NCBI RefSeq assembly: GCF_014805625.2
Contig: NW_023998414.1
Location: 26,490,563-26,554,562 of the forward strand
DNA length: 64,000 bases
Direction of reading: 5' to 3'
From: Glossina fuscipes
Lineage: Eukaryota > Arthropoda > Insecta > Diptera > Glossinidae
Below the pieces are notes generated by a model that was not told the origin of the DNA, made no database searches, and saw only the letters and a program-made list of their open reading frames with translations. Made by a program: the position numbers and the translations under genes. Shown one piece after another: positions 25,181-39,050 of the stretch; the first letter of the stretch is position 1; the number at the start of each line of letters is the position of its first letter.

Positions 25181-26860
25181 TTGCCAAAATTTCATGTACT
25201 ATAAACGACATCAGATAATGGAGGGGGGCGGACACACAATCTTTGTGTTTGAAGTGAAATGCTAAACCATTTTGTTCAACGCCGGGAAAATCTGAAATGA
25301 AAGCTTGTCAGCTTTTATATACCCTTGCGTGACTTCTACACATAAAAATTGAAGAATTTCATCTTTTTAGTCCGAAAATGCATTTTACATTGGCCTTGCG
25401 TTACATACACATAAATATACATAAATATATGTAACAATATAATTGAAAATATATATAATATGTAAGAACTAACATTATGTTAAGAAATATTAAAAAAAAT
25501 TCTTGTAAGACACATAACATAGTGTCCGAAAATATGATTTACTTCTCACACAAAAAGAAAAAAGGTAATTAATGAAAATATAATTATTTTTGAACGCTTT
25601 CTCTTTCGATTTCTGATCAGGCGATTGCAAGCAGCCGCTACTGAACAGATGTTATTACATGTCATGTTACAAGCAGTGTTAAATGGCAAATTACGATCGA
25701 AATTAATTAATTAATAATAAGAAAGGCAAATTCGGATACGACGAACTAAAATTAAGAAATAAATAATTGATTATCACGAGTAAAGTGTGACCGACCGGGC
25801 ATCGCAAGCTCGTCCCTAGACAAATTTATCTGCTTACTTTTGCCGACTTGGGAAAATTTTGTTATTCTTATATTTAATAATAATAACAAATATATCAATA
25901 ACAACACACATCATATTTGGAAAATTTCACTCATCAAACAAGAATTGAACGCTTAGACAACAGTCAGTAGTAAATCAACTCGAAATTTTATATTATTTTA
26001 AAGCATACATTTTTCTTACCGATTTGTTGGTGGGCGTTGCTAATGTATTAACAAAAACAATTCTCTTTTCGATATCACCAAAAATAACAGCAACATGGAA
26101 AAAAAAAAAAAAGAACAACAATTATACTTAAGTTCATTCAACTGGATAAATACCATAATTCTCTAAAAAATCAAAAAAAAAAAGTAAATAAATAAATAAT
26201 TAAAAAATACAAAAGCAACTTTTCCTATATATATATATATTCATCAATAAACTTGACTAGTTCGTTACAAGTACGCACATGTATAAATTCATATAGAAAA
26301 CAAACATTAAAAATTACTTTTTAAGCACAAAAAAATCTATTTCATAAAAATATGTCTTTTTTTTTCTCTCTCTCCCCCTTAATCTTTTTTCTTTAACGCA
26401 TTTTATGCGAAGGCCGTTACTTGAAACTATGTTCATTTGTGCAAGACAAACTGGGAACGTGTCCGGCATGCCAATAGAAATTTCATGTGTAAATAATAGT
26501 AAACAACGAGCGCACAATGCACAGACATTTGTTTGTACTATGAATTGATTTAATTAAAAATTGCAAATTTAATTATTTAACAGTTTATTTGATATCAATA
26601 AATAACAAAGAGTAAGCAGAAGTATTGAAAACAGTGAAGAATGGTGAAAACAAGCACAATAAGTATTAATTGATTTGACATTTGCATATATACAAGTAAT
26701 TGTGACAATTAAATGAACAAAATTTGCGGAAAATAATTTTTTCAAAATATTTATATAAACCCAACGCAAAAAATTATTAAAAGAAAATATATATATATTT
26801 ATTTTATATTTGTATATTTGCCGCAAAATATAATATACATTTTAGAATTTGATACATATA
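25181..26860. other. Non-coding, AT-rich
   Basis: Microsatellite-like TA and A tracts (for example 26098-26114 and 26228-26241). No gene recognised. Confidence 0.4.
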
Positions 26861-26866
26861 TATTTT

Positions 26867-27245
26867 TACAATGTAAAACATAAGATGCAAGATGTAAGAC
26901 ATGTAGGATATAGGATATAAAATATAAAAGATAAGAATAAGATGTGATATATANNNNNNNNNNGAGATAAAGGATATAAAATAAAAGATATAAAATATAA
27001 GATGTAGATAAAAGATATAAAATATAGGATATAAAATATGAGATGTAAATATAAGATATAGTTATATAAGTTATAAAATATAGGATGCAAGATATAAGAT
27101 ATGATACATAGGATATTACATATAAAACACAAGTATAGGATATAAAATATAAGATGTAGACATATATATATAATATATGATATAATATAAGATATAAAAT
27201 ATGAGATGTAAGATATGAGCTGTAAAATATAAGATAGATCTGTTC
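26867..27245. repeat. GATATAAAATATAA-type minisatellite interrupted by an assembly gap
   Basis: About 380 bp of degenerate units mixing GATATAAAATATAA, GATGTAGATAAAA and AGGATATAAAATATG. Ten N bases occupy 26954-26963, so the true array length is unknown. Long Tyr/Ile/Leu open frames read on the minus strand through this array, and even through the N run, are artefacts. Confidence 0.85.
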
Positions 27246-28789
27246 CATCGAGTATGTAAAGTGATTATACCTTAAACCAATTTTGGTACTTGGTGAATTG
27301 AGTTTGTATGTAGCACCAAGCAGGTTCAGTTTTTATTTTATCAATCAATGCGAAATCATTTTCCGCTTTATTTTAAGCTGATCTACCCATCTGTCTTTGT
27401 TGCACTGACAGATTTTAACGTAAGGACGATTGAACGATTGATTGATGACTATTGCGAATGGACTGAATCGGATCACTTTTACGAGCCCTTCGCTTCAAAG
27501 ATCCTACCTTGATAACCAATACACACATACTAAATGGATGTGGAAGCCTTGAATGCAACGGGAACATTAGATTAATAAACGAAAAATTCTTTTCTGCAGG
27601 ATACTTAATAGTTGGCCTTGGCCGACCACAACGATTTAATTGGTTTTAATAAGTGATAGATATAAATGTGTATGTATCATGTTTTCTGATGAGGGGGAAA
27701 CAAACTAATGCTAATACGTTTCGAACGTAACGACACAATTTCTCATTTCATTTTAGAAAATGTACTATTTATAGATACGTTCCTGCATATATTTTTAGAT
27801 TTGTCAAATTAATCTCTTTCTATTTTTTAAGCTGTAACTTAAACTATAATTGAAAGCTATTTTTAGAAATAGAACTTCAGGTTTATTTCTAGTAAAGCAA
27901 CAAAATTGTCGTCAAAGTTAATAAAAAAAAAAACATGTAAAGAGATTATAATCGAGTAAGGCTAATCACTAAGTACCTTACTTCACTTCGCCTAGCACAG
28001 CCATTTAGGCATTTTTATGATAAAACACTATAAATTATCGATTATTTTCATGTAATGGCATATAGTTCATGAAAGTCCTCGATTTAGCAAAACTAGGTGG
28101 GCTTATTAAACATTTTAAGATTTTTGATCTGCTTTCGTCATGAAAACTAAAAATTAGACTTTGTCGGCATATAAGGGCTTACTTTTCATGAGAACCATCA
28201 TTTCTTAATGGATATAAGAAATACATCTTTATATACATATATATATATATATATTGCTAAAGCATCTACTATTCATGAGAAACCTTATATGGAAAAGGGT
28301 CCAAAAAATAGACCGATAGTGTTCAAATTACAAATTATTATGAACAATGTTTCATCATAATATATATGAAAAGTTTTTATAGATTTTTTTCGCATATAAC
28401 AGTTTGTAGTTGCATGAGAGAGCTAGCATGCGATTATGTTCAAAAAACAGTTTTATATCAATTTACTCTTATACTTTTTTGCTAATTTTTCGTGAGATTC
28501 CTTCTAGAGCATGGGATCCAAGAAACAGACCCACATCGTACGACTTGGAGAAGAGAAATTTTATTGCTATATTACTATTGTGGACCAATTTTCACCATAA
28601 AACATTGAAAATTAGACATTTTTGCTATACGAAGATTCAGTTTTCTTAGGAACGGCTATGTAAAGATTGATCGAAGAAGTATCTGAAATCTATCCATTTT
28701 CAACAGGAATTATTCGTGCGTCAAAACATATCAGTATTCTGAACTTTATCAATATGTTTCAAAAATTTGCGACCTGCAGGCTGAACACA
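27246..28789. other. Non-coding, possibly containing old repeat sequence
   Basis: No gene. The stretches near 28140-28260 and 28490-28650 share words (AAAATTAGACNTT, CATGAGAAC / CTTAGGAACGGC). They lead into a family B end, so an old, much longer family B-like insertion is possible. Confidence 0.35.
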
Positions 28790-28935
28790 ATAATACATGG
28801 AGTGACAACAGATAGGCAGACAAGCTTAAGATCATTTTCGGAAGCGATTAGCTTGTGTGCCAATTTTAAGGTCTTACACACAAATTTAATACACCCTTGT
28901 AGGGGGAATACTGCGGAGAGAGTATAAGGATGACA
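28790..28935 (+). repeat. Dispersed repeat family B, right end
   Basis: Carries GATAGGCAGACAAGCTTAAG, CACACAAATTTAATACACCC and TTGTAGGGGGAATAC, the same order as at 25040-25180. Confidence 0.5.
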
Positions 28936-29670
28936 GAGTAATGTAAACGTTGTGAGACATTTCTAATGAAAATATTTTATTCTATTACACATACATTGCA
29001 AAACAGAGATATTAACTTAATGTACAAAATGTTCATTAGCATTGTGCGGTGTAAAATGTCGTTCATTATTTTCTGATAATGAATCTTTAATAAATTGTCA
29101 TCAGTTTATTATTTTGCAAAACATAAAACTCCTACAAAATTCGAGCATGCACTTTATTTAATCTGAAAACTGATTTAAATCACCTAAGCTCGATGACAAG
29201 AAGACCAAACATTTTCAAATAATTTTAAGTTTATCTCTTGTGTTCTAACTTCAAACATTTCCCCGTTCACTGTGGACACTTTGCTTTATGGAATGGAAAC
29301 AGGATAAAGACTCACCCTATTTGCTTAAACTTGAACAAGGTGACCTTACAAATAAAATAATATGAAAACATAAAAAAGAAATTCATTTAATGTATAAGAC
29401 AAAGCAAAAAAACAATAAGGGAAACATTTTCGTGATTCTAAAATTTTACAAATTTCTTATAGCAAACAGAATAAATTGCAAACATTAAACAACAAAAACG
29501 AAAACATTCTAGTAAGTTCGTGTAATAGCTTTTATAGCCAAATATTGGCCACAATTTCTCTTTGTTTACACAGCGGTACGTACAAATAACACTACAGGAT
29601 ATTTGTCAACCGTATATATGTTTTTGGGTTTTACCAGATATATTTTAAATGAATACACATTTTTTTTCCT
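28936..29670. other. Non-coding, nothing recognised
   Basis: AT-rich sequence with no credible frame or element. Confidence 0.4.
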
Positions 29671-29672
29671 TC

Positions 29673-30522
29673 TTTTATACACACCACCCAAGGGTGATGT
29701 ATGTATTCATTTTGTCGAAATATTTGCAGCGTTCCAGAAGGAATCTTCAAACACCTAACAAAGTATATATATATATATTCTTGATCAGCATCAAATTCTG
29801 AACCGATTCAAACATATCCATCTGTCCGCCTGTCTGCCTATGTGTCGGTCCGTCCGTCCGTCCGTCTGCGTAAACATTATCCTCAACACAAAAATGAAGC
29901 TATCGTCTTTAAATTTGACGGAAATGTTGCCAGTTCTTGCACGCATTGCCCGTTGGTGTTGAGAATGGGCCAAATCGGTCAAAGGACATACCTTCAGTAC
30001 CATGTGAACAGAGAATACCTCGGTTTTTTGCTCTGTGCCCATAAACGATAGCAGATGAATGTTCCAAAAATTGGAATGTATACTCTATGGACGATGCTGC
30101 CGCACGTGTATAAAAATGGGAAAAATTGACCACACCCATGTATGAAAATTTAATTTTTTTTCCATCCATTTATAACGCGCAGAAATTAGGTTCAAAATCC
30201 GATAAAGTTTATAAACTCTTGGTCATTTTCAAATTTGGAGTGCAACTAACCGTATCCGTCTGTCCGTTTGCTGGTGTACGCAACTGTGTAATGTGTTCGC
30301 GAAAATGAAGATATCGCCTACAAATTGGCAAAAGAGCTTGGAAGATATTTCAATTTTTCAAAGGACACGCCCATAACGCCAAGACGTTTATACGGCAAAA
30401 ACTTTCATTTTGAAAATTGAAAAAGTCAACCACGCCCACTCCATACTATGGAGCATGGAAATTTAGTTCTTTTACTAGTTTTGTCTTTTTTAGGATATGA
30501 AAAATTCGGTCACGACCGAATG
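29673..30522 (-). repeat. Dispersed repeat family A, near full-length (850 bp, minus)
   Basis: Left boundary CTTTTATACACACCACCC; then TATATATATTCTTGATCAG near 29765 and a CTGTCCG/GTCCGTCCG run at 29820-29870. These are followed by GGGCCAAATCGGTCAAAGGAC, GAATGTATACTCTATGGACG, a second TCCGTCTGTCCG run at 30256, AAAGGACACGCCCATAACG and CAACCACGCCCACTCC. The right boundary is the 18-bp inverted repeat ATTCGGTCACGACCGAAT at 30504-30521. Read in reverse, it aligns block for block with 61673-62526. No frame crosses it, so it is non-autonomous. Confidence 0.8.
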
Positions 30523-33500
30523 TAATTTTCTTATTTACTTTTTTCTTGTGTTCCATTGAAGAGCAGATATTCAGACTGTATGTTGGGTTTCATTTTTCTC
30601 ATCTGTTTCACAAAAAAAAAAAAAAAAAAAAAAAATAAGCTTCATTCGCTATTATAACATTTCCATACAAATGTTTAACGTTGACAGACATTTCTATAAA
30701 AAATATATATAGAAAGGCATAGATTTACGCACTAATGCAAGCATGTTAACCTTGTTATTCTATTTGTAACGGCTAGAAATACACTTTTGTAGACACTGTT
30801 GTAGATATGGAAATATCTCCATGACTATATAAGCTTGAAATGCTGAAGCAATTAAGTCGGGATCTTTTGTTTACTGTCTGTTCTATAGACAGAAACCTGA
30901 GAGACGTTCTATACATTTTTTTTTATCATATCGTGTTGCAATGACTAGATTTGAAGTGTTAAGTGTTTATTGCGTTCTCGGAACAATGAAACAAACCAAA
31001 TGAATATATTTCTTCACTTCTTTTGTAAAATATTCCCTTTAACAATGGCCTTAGTATTCAAAGTGATTTCAGTGATTTCGGACATTTTCATAATTTAAAT
31101 AAATAAAATAGAAAAAAAAAAAAAAAAAAAACCGTAATTTTAATAAAATTGCATTGAAATCCGATTTGTTTATTAGGTCAGGTTAAACGAGATACCTTTT
31201 CGCTGATTTTATGACTCACGGATCAACGATAATGAAATCATTTTTTGAAAACAACAGAAAAAAAAAACCAAAAATGTGCACTAGACATGCAACATATATA
31301 TATTATCCCGATCAATTTTTAAAGAAGCATCAAAAATTATAAACTATTTATTTCACTAATAAATAAACAAAAAATTCTTTTTAGTTTTTCAAAACTTTTT
31401 AAATCCTTTTCCTGTTTAGGAGTAACCAAGAGCGATATCCGTATCCTTATAAAGTGAAATTAACCGCTTAACGATATATTGTAAACATCGGTAATTTGAT
31501 AAAATCAATGATATCGCGAATGCATAAATTGTTCAGAGCACTTCTGAAATAATTTTCATTAAAAATCTAATTTTTTCTCTAAGATTTTCATCTACATTTG
31601 CTGTAATTGTCTCATTGAAATGCTCTCTCTAAAGGTTTTCGCCTTAAAAGCCATCAAAGAGAGTTATGCGAGATTATCAATGACGATCATTATCATTATC
31701 ATTATCATTATTTTTAATTGTTTCGAATATCAGGTGGTAATCAAGATTCGTGTTTACCCATTTGCATGTTCGTTCATGTAAATGCAACGAATATGCTCGT
31801 TTAACAAGTAAAACAAAACTTGATGACATTTTCACGCCATAACTTTGCTTACACATCACAAAAAATTACTGAAAAGTCACATTTTGATGAAATTTAAGAG
31901 AAAGGATTAGATATTTAATATGACCTTTTCCTGACATTATTATTTTATTTTATTTTATTATTATTTTTTTTTTTTTTTTTTTGTGAAAATTTATAACTTT
32001 CCACGAAAAGTGCTTGCCACAAAACTACGGTTTACTTTCGCTTCTAAAATGCATGAAAGATTATTTCGATATCGTCTGTAGCTTCACTTTTAATTGGGAT
32101 GGGATAGCAATTGTGAACGTTTTTGATATATCGGTTTTTATTATTTGTCTACAGCGAAAGGTGAACCAATTTTCAATAAATATATATATCACTTATTTTT
32201 ATGTTATAAGAGCAAAAGTGAATTAGCCTTTCCATATATACGATACGATATACATATACATATGTACATATATGTGAAATACATTTTGATTGTCTCGCCA
32301 ACATTGCATATGTAAACATGTAAACATATTGCATCATTCGATTCAGTTAGTAATTCTTCATTCCATTACATTTTCATTTGTAAGGGACAAAATGCGATAA
32401 TGAAATATGATGTACGAGTCTGGAGGAAGACATTGTCGCAAACCAAATATGATTAAGACAAATAGTATATGAATTTTCAAGGCTTTCGCGACATTGGTAA
32501 ATAAGTTGGCGCGTCTCTAGGTGAAATTTTAATCGAAAGCACTTAAAAGAACGGAAGAAAGCAAAGAAAAATAATATAAACAAAAAGTTGATGAGATGTT
32601 AAGCTGAACTATAGCCTTTTGCAATTCCAAGGCAAGGATTGAAATGAAAACCTCTTTATAAACAAATAAAATAAACGAACTTGAAACAAAGCATTTTTTC
32701 ATATTTCAAGTAGTCTCGCAATAATGCAATTGATGGACTTACGTCTGAATACTGAATGAAGAAGACAAATATTGATCATAAAGTTCGTACAATATATTCA
32801 AACTAAATTCAGTTAATCAAGCCTGCACGTCTAAATGTAGTAAAAGCCGTTACCCTAGTAAATAAATATTTAAATCATTGGTCACCTTGTCTGCCATTCT
32901 TGAAAATTTTCTTCCTATTTGACATCTTCCAGCACTGCATCTTCTTCGAGTGTGGCGTCTTCGAATTATTCTGTTCACTGAAATCGTCTTGTCCTCCAGC
33001 CCCTGATAGTGTACCCTCTTTTTTTTTTTTTGTTTTTTTACAGCGATACTTTGTCCTCCCTTAACAGTTACTTTTAACAATCATCGTAAGAAGAGATACT
33101 TTCCTGACAGCTAGAAACAATCCCATATTATACCGCTACATAGGTGAGTTCTTAAACTGTTTGAGCGTCCATTGACGAACAGTATTGAATCATTGAAAGC
33201 ATGGTTTTACTAAAAGTAAATTTACTCCGAATAAAACCCTTGGAATTGTTCTTTTTCGGCAAGACACCAAACAGATAACTTAATCTTTGCTTTTCAAACG
33301 CCTTGGATAGAATACCGCATTTTCTTCTCCTACATAAACCAAAGGGTATTAGGATCCTCTGTAAGTGCATTGAATCGATTAGATCGTATATTTTTGGGCT
33401 TACATAATGTGTTAGTTTGGGTATGTCTCAAGCAAAATAGATGTTCTATCGGCAAAGTAGCTACCTTGGCTCTATGTTTTTTTTTTTTTTTTCTTTGTTT

Positions 33501-34473
33501 ATCAACGACTTACCTTGCTGTGCAAAGAATTCAAATATATTCAATTAATGTTTACGACGACGATGTTAACATTTTTCGTTCCTTTAACTGAGTAAATGAC
33601 ACTCTTGCTACTCTAAGGCGATTTCACTGAGTTATCGAATTGGTGGAAGCATAGTGATATGGCTTTAAATCAGCCAATTAAGTTGGTCTACATACTTTAT
33701 TCTAAGCTCCGACGAGGGAGAAAGGACGCATCAAGGACTCTTGAAAGTGTTGGAACGTTCGTAAAGCCATTCAGAATTTCATTTCAACATTCACTTATTT
33801 CCCAAACGACGTCAGTTTACGTTAATCTCAAATATATATATATATTTATTGAACTTGCAAGACTTTGTTCTTTTTCTTTTTTTTTTTAGTTTTTTGCATA
33901 TTTATTATTAGGCACATCTTACGGCTCAAGCAAAACGTAGCTGCCATTTTATTAAAGGGATTGTGCCTTTAATTAATTAATTAAATTAATTAAAACTTTG
34001 CTTCCTTTGAAAGCATAGCATATCTTCTCCTATTTCTCTCTTTCTCTCTCTCTCTCTCTCACGCTTGCAAATGTTATCATAATTCGTTGAACATTAAATC
34101 ATAGAAAGACATTAAGTTGCTAATTACTTATTTTTATGCTACCGGTTAAGCATTAAATCCAATGTACGCAAATGTTTTTTCTTTAATAATAATAATCGAA
34201 TATATACACAGGCATATGTATATATGTATATATATATATATATATATATAATATCATTTACTGTTAAGTTGAGCCCTAAAATTTTATGGATAAAGTAGCA
34301 TTAAAAAGCTAACAATTCTTTATTTCTTTCTTTATTCGTATCCTTCTCTGCACATAGCTTTCTTAATGTGCCTCTGTTAACGTTTTAATATACGTTTCAT
34401 TTTACGTGCGCATTGTTATTGTTGACGTAACATTATGCCATAAGCACATTTAACGAAACAAGCATTAGCTGTC

Positions 34474-34511
<38 letters not shown>

Positions 34512-35700
34512 CGTACAATCATATATAATTAGAAAATATGTACTTATTACGTCATTTTTGTTTACTTTTAAATATTTGTTATGTTTTCTATTCTTTCAAA
34601 GCTCACTCAATACATACAAATGCAACGTAAATTGAATAGATCTGTAATTTGTTCAAGATTTCTTCGTTTTATATAAAAGTTTTTGAAGAAAATCTAAACA
34701 AACTTCTTTTTCTTCTTCTTCTTCTTCTTTAAGTGCTTTAAGTAAGGAACCAACATTACGTATGAGTGCTGTCTTGCTAATTGATATTCTTTTCACATCT
34801 TAGAGCCTAATGGGGAACATTTAATTAAGCTCTTCATCGATATTTTGAAAAAGGCAATTAAAAGAGATAGAGTAAGAGAGAATGAGAGCGAAAGAGGAAG
34901 GGAAAGAGAAAGGGGAGTGAGCCTGCCTACAACCTAAAGCAAGTTTTATGGGTCATCCAGCATTTAATAAATGAATGGATATTTGAGAAGAGTCTCTAGC
35001 ATCTTACCTCATTACATACTCTAGCGGTTCCGCTCTCGAAGATTTCTACAAGTTTTGCTAACATTTTAATCGTTTGAGAGAAATCGTTTTGTCTGTTTAA
35101 TGTTGAGGAATGAAATCGAAAGAAATATAAATAACTTTATGTCTAACCTTAAAGGTTACAACAATTTTATATAATAACAATTTGTTTTATTCTTTTTATC
35201 TTTACTTTACTTGTCTTTTTTATATCTTCTCAGAACACGTGCCATAATCAAGGAACTATACACCTGTGTCCAATTGCATATTCAACGATAGAAATGCATA
35301 ACTTAAAGCAGAGACGGTAATGCTGGAGTTGGACGTAAGAGAAGTGACAACCAATTAATTGCCTGTATGGGTGTTTACAACAATGGCATCTAATCAAAGG
35401 ATAAAATCACAGGAGTTAACAATAACAAAGATAACAACGACAGCTATAACGAACATATGGTTAAAAATATATAAATGCAAGAAATTATTTAACAAAACTT
35501 GAGCAAAATAAAATCAAATGAAATTTTTAATGAAACAAATGAAAAACTAACTGCGCAGAAAGGAGACGTTTCTTAAGTGCGAAAATTGAAATAAAAATAA
35601 ACAATTATATAACCGAAAGCATTGAAACTTTATAAATCAACATGTTTCGCATTTACATTACAAGCAGTAAATTTAATTAAAACGAAAAAAAATCTCGCTA
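30523..35700. other. Intergenic region upstream of AdoR
   Basis: No coding exon recognised. Homopolymer runs at 30613-30635, 31110-31131, 31968-31982 and 33479-33492; (ATTATC)n at 31688-31712; a TTAATTAA-rich palindromic patch at 33970-33992; TA runs at 34225-34251 and 34480-34506; (CTT)n at about 34706-34730; a purine strand at about 34863-34915. Untranslated first exons and the promoter of AdoR probably lie here but cannot be placed from sequence alone. Confidence 0.4.
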
Positions 35701-35710
35701 TCTCTCTCTT

Positions 35711-35750
<40 letters not shown>
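35701..35750 (+). repeat. (CT)n tract just upstream of the AdoR start codon
   Basis: About 50 bases of nearly uninterrupted CT dinucleotides end some 80 bases before the ATG at 35828. In fly genomes such GAGA/CT repeats are common near promoters and in 5' leaders. This one would be either 5' UTR or promoter-proximal DNA. Confidence 0.8.
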
Positions 35751-35753
<3 letters not shown>

Positions 35754-35827
35754 CCTTTTCTTTTTCTCTTAATCTCGTTTTCGTCTATCACCCATTGCGG
35801 GAACAATCTCGCGTCACTTTAAGAAAC

Positions 35828-38800
35828 ATGTCAGAATTTAGTTTCTTCACGATCATGGATTTCGAATACGCCTATAATCACAGTTCAGCAAACGCAATTC
35901 ATCTACCATCAATGACGCCATCATTTCAACCCACCCATCATACGAATATTGATGAAATGTCATACGAATTGAATATCCCGTACACGATATTTGAAATATT
36001 AGTAGCGATCTGCGCCATTGTTGGCAATCTTATGGTTATTATTGTCTTTCAACGGGAACGCAAACTGAGACGTCGTACCAACTACTACATTGTTTCTTTG
36101 GCTATGGCTGATTTCCTGGTCGGCTCGTTGGGCGTACCATTTGCTATTTTGGCTTCGATAGGTCTACCGACAAATTTATACGCCTGCCTATTTACGGTAT
36201 CACTGCTGGTGGTCCTATGTACTATATCAATATTTTGTTTGGTAGCGGTGTCAGTTGATCGATACTGGGCCATCCTATATCCAATGGCATATTCACGGAA
36301 TGTACGCACAAGAACGGCAATTGGTAAGTAATGTATGTATAAGCTTTTGTATCTAAATTTTTTTCCTATAAATATCGCAAGCCATTACAAGTGAACGCTT
36401 GTGATTGGGCATTAACTTACAAATATACGATATCTAGCGAGGAATAGCATTTGGTGAACATCTTATCCTTTTCTTCCTTTCATTCTTTCATCCTTTCATT
36501 TTTACTTTGTTAAAGTATATTGAACTGGGAAAAGTCAAATTTTCTTATGGATAACGAGTTTTACTCACGAATCAAGCGACAATAATGAGTAGCTTCGCAC
36601 CCATTCCATCCCCCCTTAATAGGACTTAGTACTTAGTAATATATATTCAAAAAGTCAGCATCAAGCAAAAGTAATCAAGCGGCGAGAAACGTATAGAGGC
36701 ACACAGACAAAATAGCATAGAGACAGGTAGATGTGAAGGCTGGCGGGCAGGAAAACATGCACCCAGATATAAGTGCAACGGGGCACACACTATAATGCGC
36801 AGACAGACAGACGGGAAGGCGACAGAAGGCAGGCAGACGATAAACTAGACAGGGGATAAAGCAAGTATATGAAGACACAGATAAACAAAGAAACGTAAAC
36901 GAGGAAAACTAGACATAGAACCTAAAAGACGGGCAAACGAGAAGCTTGACGGATGGAGAGATGAGCTCAAGAAATCAAAAGTTTCATGAAATTCTAACAA
37001 TTAGTTTACAAGATAGAATGATTCCACTGGCGCTATTTTTTTTTTCTTTTTTTTTTTTTCATTTCGAAACGATCCAAATCCTGAATTTCGTTTGTTGACG
37101 AGAACTAATACCGTTAACGGTGTTATGATGACTTGTGACACTCGACGAAATAAATTTTTGCATGGTTTGTCAATTTTAAACAAAACCATATGAACATCGA
37201 CTCTGTTGAGCTCCCTCTGTTCGCCCGAATTCGCCAGTTGTTCGAGAAAACATCAAAAAAGTGCAGCGAAATTGTTTTGGAAAACTGAAAAGTGAAGTTG
37301 CATGAGATAAATGACACCTTAAAGATATCAGATGGCAGTACATTTACTATTTTGTTTGAATATATTTCCCTGAGACAGGTCGGTCCACGATTACTCTATT
37401 TTGGCAATAAAGTCCAGAGTGCTATTTGGCGCTGTTTATAAGGCGGAATTTTTCCAACGATATGTGACAATGGATAAGACATAAACTCGTCAGTACATTA
37501 CAGATCCAAAAGGGACAATCAGCCGAATGGAAAGCAATTGACGAAAACCGTTCTAGGTTACGCCTAGGTTGCAGCGCGCATATCTTAGCAGGATAACGAA
37601 CACTATACAGCAGTACGAATGAGTTTGAATGAAAAAATTGTAAAAAAACAGCAAGCTAGACCGGAGACTTATTGAGTGATGCGATATTTATGTTAGTTTA
37701 CAACCAGTTCCACACAAAATAATGTTTTTGTACTTTTTTTACGCTTCGCAGCTTCTGCCAAGAAAGTAAAAATTGTTTGATTATGAGTTCGTTCGCTAAA
37801 CATCATTGTACATATGGCTACCGTGCGATTGCCTGTCTTTAACTATGTATTTCTCTGAATGTACGGATGTAGAATAAATGTTCTTTCTTTCTTCTTTTTT
37901 TTAATTAAAATTTGGACCAATTATATTGAGTGCGATAGAGATAGAGACGCTTAAATTAATACTGTCTCTGTCTGAGTAGGTGAGTAGATAAGAATTGCGA
38001 CGTTAGGAAGTTAGCGTTCGTGGGTTCAAATCTCAAGTGCGGTGGTGTCTACTTTAATCGCATGAAGGCACAATACTTACCGATTAGGCACACACACCCT
38101 AAACTGCGGCTACCATCTTCCTATTTCTTTCTCTTTCCTCTCTTCCTTCTTGCGGACAGTCACCTTGTTGCGCGAGTAGGGAACAATTTGCCAAGTGATT
38201 GGTCATTTAAAAAAAAAACTGGTCTCCGATGTTACTAATTTTTAAAACGTTCTACATGAACGTATGCTTAATAATCTCCTCAACTATTATTATTCCATTA
38301 TCTTTTGGAAAACTGTAAAGACACAGTCACCTTACCGCTTAAATTGAAAATTTCGCATTAAATGGTATTTCGTTTCATAATAAATAGATTTGTTTGCTTA
38401 AAGAGATCGCCAGTCAACTTCATCGACTTGAATTCATAATAAATTTAATATTAATCAACTTACCTGCATTTGCCTTCAACGCCTATTTATCGATTCATGC
38501 TATTTATTACCATAAGTCAAACATTTAATTATTGCTTAGTTTCAATTAAATGCGAAAGAAATGATGGTTGCTTGCACTATAACATATCACAGGTATATGG
38601 GTGGCATATAAACTACATATATCTAACTGTCTATCACTTTTAATTATCATCAAAAGGAGACCATTTTTATGTTAACAACAATGCGGCCTTTATCCATCCT
38701 TAACACTTCAAATGGCATTTAAACCAGAATTATGGTCTATTTAAAGATATATTGCGTACAACTAACCGGGTAGAGACAAGCCTCTTTTTTAAGCCTACAC

Positions 38801-39019
38801 AAAACCCGTATACAATAATTGCGTAATCATATCAAGGAGGTAAAGAATAGAAGAAGATAAACATCATTATTATCTTGATTATTAGCCATCTCATGGTTGA
38901 TATATATGCATATATTTATATGTGTATGTATGTTATTAATTTACTAACAGTCTACGTAACCATGTCATGATTAATTAAAGACGAGGCAAAAATATTGGGG
39001 TCACTGTCATACGTATATA

Positions 39020-39050
<31 letters not shown>

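Noticed and set aside
26799..27248. 149- and 88-codon minus-strand frames rich in Tyr, Ile, Leu
   Set aside because: They are translations of the GATATAAAATATAA minisatellite and pass through the N run. Not proteins.
36675..36878. Cys/Pro-rich minus-strand frame inside the AdoR intron
   Set aside because: Its composition comes from a CAGACAGACAGG-type simple repeat. No family resemblance.
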